Made by a program: the position numbers and the translations under genes
Assembly (NCBI GenBank): GCA_030607575.1
Contig: JAUWJS010000003.1
Coordinates: 1-60,026 of the forward strand
DNA length: 60,026 nt
Reading direction: 5' to 3'
Source of the DNA: Candidatus Heimdallarchaeota archaeon
Lineage (GTDB): Archaea > Asgardarchaeota > Heimdallarchaeia > Heimdallarchaeales > Heimdallarchaeaceae
Part shown: in pieces, positions 57,451 through 60,026 of the stretch
How the letters are laid out: each line of letters opens with the position of its first letter
How positions within the stretch are numbered: position 1 is the stretch's first letter
The notes under the pieces: generated by a model
What the model was told of the DNA's origin: nothing
The model's input: the letters and a program-made list of their open reading frames with translations, nothing else
Databases searched by the model: none

Positions 57451-58605
57451 ATGAAATTTAAATCCAAGAAGATTCTTAAAGCTCTATTTATATCAGTTGT
57501 ATTTCTTGGATTGAATTTAGAAGGTTTTATCTCGCAATCTAATATAAAGCTGAGTGGTAATGAGAGTTTGTTTGGAACTTCTGCTGCAAGAACACTCTGT
57601 TTTAATGAAACGACTGCTTTTAATTTTATTGAAACACAATTAAATTTTGGTCCTAGGGTTCCAGGAACTCTATCACACGATGAGTGTGCTGATTGGATAA
57701 GAGACGAGCTTGTTGATATTACAGACAAAATAATGACTCACAACTTCACAATACAAAAATACAGCGAACCAAGTTATCAATGCCAGAACATATTAGGAAA
57801 AATTAACCCAACAAAAGAGAATATTGTTATTTTCGGTGCTCATTGGGATTCAAGAAATGTTGCTGAGAAAGATACTGAAAATCAAAGCTTGCCAATTCCT
57901 GGAGCAAATGATGGTGGATCTGGTGTGGCAGTATTATTGGAATTAGCTAGAGTACTGTATGCTTACAAAGATGAATTAGACTGCCAGATCTGGTTTCTTT
58001 ATATTGATGCTGAAGATCAAGGCTATTCAAGAGGAATGTATGGACTAGAGGGATGGTTTTGGGTAGAAGGTTCCTTAGCTTTTGTTAATGAAATAGACAA
58101 TTTTTATAATTCATCTATAGAAATATTTGAATGTTTCATACTTCTAGACATGGTAGGGGGAACTAACCTTCAGTTCATCAAAGAATCACGATCTCATGAA
58201 GCACTGCATGATAGTATTTTTGATGAAGGGGTGAAGCTTGGATACTATGAAGCATTCCCTAGCAGACCTAAAGTGATGGCTATCACTGATGATCATGTGG
58301 CTTTTGATGCTTTTGGAATACCTGTAATTGATTTAATTATCGATTTTGCAGAAGGTGATTGGACTTATCATCACACTCATTCTGATGACTTGAGCAACAT
58401 CGATAGAGAAAGTTTGTTGATAACTGGGCTAACATTAGAATCTTTTATGAAAACCTATTACACTCTTAATCAAAATAAAGACTGGAGAAATACTGATTTA
58501 CCCACATCAGTTTATCTCTCTATTACTGTTAGTTCTTTATTTTTAGTTGGTCTAATTGTTTATCTTATTTTGAAAAGGAAACTGAGACCAAAAAATACAA
58601 ACTAG
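57451..58605 (+). CDS. Secreted/membrane-anchored M28 family metallopeptidase / glutaminyl cyclase-like
   Basis: IVIFGAHWDSRNVAEKDTENQSLPIPGANDGGSGVAVLLELARVL, FLYIDAEDQGYSRGMYGLEGW, ITDDHVAFDAFGIPVIDLI; signal-like N-term and C-term TM. Confidence 0.93.
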   Translation: MKFKSKKILKALFISVVFLGLNLEGFISQSNIKLSGNESLFGTSAARTLCFNETTAFNFIETQLNFGPRVPGTLSHDECADWIRDELVDITDKIMTHNFTIQKYSEPSYQCQNILGKINPTKENIVIFGAHWDSRNVAEKDTENQSLPIPGANDGGSGVAVLLELARVLYAYKDELDCQIWFLYIDAEDQGYSRGMYGLEGWFWVEGSLAFVNEIDNFYNSSIEIFECFILLDMVGGTNLQFIKESRSHEALHDSIFDEGVKLGYYEAFPSRPKVMAITDDHVAFDAFGIPVIDLIIDFAEGDWTYHHTHSDDLSNIDRESLLITGLTLESFMKTYYTLNQNKDWRNTDLPTSVYLSITVSSLFLVGLIVYLILKRKLRPKNTN

Positions 58606-60026
58606 GAATTTAGATATCTATAGGCTATAAGTAAATACAATTTAGTTACATCTTTTAAAGTACTCAAATCTGTATATTCGTTAGCATCATGAGCATTTCT
58701 TCCTCCAGGACCAAATACAAAGATATCTTTCATTCCAGCTTCCCTCATGTTACCACCATCAGAAAAACCTGTGTTAAAATGAAACAAAGGACTTGTCTCA
58801 TAAACAGCTTCAAATGAGTTCTGAATTATTTTTCCAAATTCTGTATTTGGATCTGTAGCAGAACCTTCACCAATAGTTATTATTGAAAGAGTTACATCAA
58901 TTGGTTCATCCTTGATTTTAGGATTTTCATGTTGAAGATTATTATAACCCTCTGGTAATTCTATACGATATTTTAATTTGGAACAGAATTTAACTATAGA
59001 ATCAAACAGTTCTTGAGTTGTTAATCCTGGCATTGCCCTGAAATCTGCAGAAAGCTCACAAGTATCTGGAATAACGTTTGTTTTAATTCCTGCATTAATT
59101 TCAGTAAAACTGAATGTTGTTCGGTAGAGAATACCTGGATCCCTTTTATCCTTATCCAATGGATTTTTTTCTCCTGTATAGTCTCTAACCTTCTTTAAAT
59201 CGGAAAATTTAACACGCTTTAGCATATACTTTAATTGTTGAATTTTTGTAATTGGAGGTTTTCGTTTTGGAATTTTCAGTTTTCTGTTAGCTTCATAGAT
59301 GAATTTTGTAGCTTTATTTATAGCATTTGATTTTGGTTTGGGCCAGCTTCCGTGACCTGCTACACCATGAAAAGTGAGTTTTATCCAATTTGGACCCTTC
59401 TCCCCCAACCCTATTGATGGACTGCTCATAGGTTTTCTTATACTTGGTTCTCCAACAATTGTAGCATCTGCATTTATAGCATCGAAATGATTTTTAGTCA
59501 TGTATGCTGAACCATAAGCACCATGTGTTTCTTCATCAGGAGTGAGCCAAAGCTGTAGTTTGCCTTTGAATTTTAATCCTGATTCTTTTAGTAATTTCAT
59601 TGCGATCATTTGACATGCTATACCTGCTTTCATGTCGATCGAGCCCCTTCCATACAATTTATTATCCTTTATGACTCCTCCTAAGGGAGGGGTGCTTTCA
59701 TCCCAATTATCTGGATTAAATGGGACTATGTCCAAATGACCGTTAAATTGGAGAGTTTTTCCCTTTTTCCCTCCTTTAAAAGACGATATTAAATTATGAT
59801 AATTTTCATTCTTCTTCTTACCAAGAAAAGGGACTTTGAATAATTCTGTCTTAAACCCCTCTTTTTCCATTAAATCTTTAGTAAACTCAAAAATTTTGTC
59901 GATGTTATGATATTGAAATTCTGAAAAATTTAGTGATTCAATTTGAACTAACCTTTGTAATAAGTCAGTAATTTGTTGCTCATTTTTATCTACAAAAGTG
60001 AGAAGTTTTTTCTCATTTTTATTTAG
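58602..60026 (-). CDS. M20 family peptidase / ArgE-DapE-like deacylase, N-terminus truncated by window edge
   Basis: LQFNGHLDIVPFNPDNW, LYGRGSIDMKAGIACQMIAM, WLTPDEETHGAYGSAYM, VFGPGGRNAHDANEY. Frame stays open upstream of the track Met (LNKNEKKLLTFVDKNEQQITDLLQRLVQIESLNFSEF...) to the window edge, so the ORF-track start at 59870 is probably internal. Confidence 0.93.
   Translation of the reverse strand, partial: LNKNEKKLLTFVDKNEQQITDLLQRLVQIESLNFSEFQYHNIDKIFEFTKDLMEKEGFKTELFKVPFLGKKKNENYHNLISSFKGGKKGKTLQFNGHLDIVPFNPDNWDESTPPLGGVIKDNKLYGRGSIDMKAGIACQMIAMKLLKESGLKFKGKLQLWLTPDEETHGAYGSAYMTKNHFDAINADATIVGEPSIRKPMSSPSIGLGEKGPNWIKLTFHGVAGHGSWPKPKSNAINKATKFIYEANRKLKIPKRKPPITKIQQLKYMLKRVKFSDLKKVRDYTGEKNPLDKDKRDPGILYRTTFSFTEINAGIKTNVIPDTCELSADFRAMPGLTTQELFDSIVKFCSKLKYRIELPEGYNNLQHENPKIKDEPIDVTLSIITIGEGSATDPNTEFGKIIQNSFEAVYETSPLFHFNTGFSDGGNMREAGMKDIFVFGPGGRNAHDANEYTDLSTLKDVTKLYLLIAYRYLNS

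Noticed and set aside
57441-57728. Antisense ORF opposite the M28 peptidase start (also 1118-1333, 21385-21651, 24668-25099, 31035-31376, 48340-48702, 54641-54886)
   Set aside because: No recognisable features and each fully overlaps a well-supported gene.
1-60026. CRISPR arrays, rRNA genes, transposases, integrases, phage genes
   Set aside because: None seen on either strand; no direct repeat/spacer pattern or mobile-element protein recognised.

Overview
This 60 kb AT-rich window is densely coding and looks archaeal. Support for that: an Orc1/Cdc6-type ATPase, an AMP phosphorylase, an AlaX-type editing protein, a tRNA with a bulge-helix-bulge-like intron, and many surface proteins with an N-terminal signal and a C-terminal TM anchor. 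Several proteins have eukaryote-like folds, so an Asgard (possibly Heimdall-like) origin is plausible, but this is inference. I see about 50 supported CDS, one intron-containing tRNA (best read as tRNA-Pro GGG), and no CRISPR array, rRNA, transposase or phage genes. Main themes are: a sulfur-trafficking operon (TusA / SQR-like / TusA / DsrE / DsrE / HTH); purine salvage (adenine deaminase and AMP phosphorylase); secreted peptidases (M14, M28) plus an M20 peptidase, GH20 hexosaminidase and glycosylasparaginase; many membrane proteins; and a set of eukaryote-like candidates. The candidates I would follow up first are: (a) a tandem-GNAT protein with N-myristoyltransferase-like features (56125-57219); (b) a multi-TM protein with an EEP domain resembling CWH43/PGAP2IP, a GPI-lipid remodelling factor (51247-53262); (c) a type-I membrane protein with a cytosolic RING-like zinc finger, in an operon with a VWA surface protein and divergent from an HTH / MinD-ParA-like / TM gene set; (d) longin/roadblock-like domains fused to TM segments or to P-loop-less GTPase-like domains; (e) a frameshifted alpha/beta hydrolase. 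All homology calls were made by eye from the translations; no database search was run.
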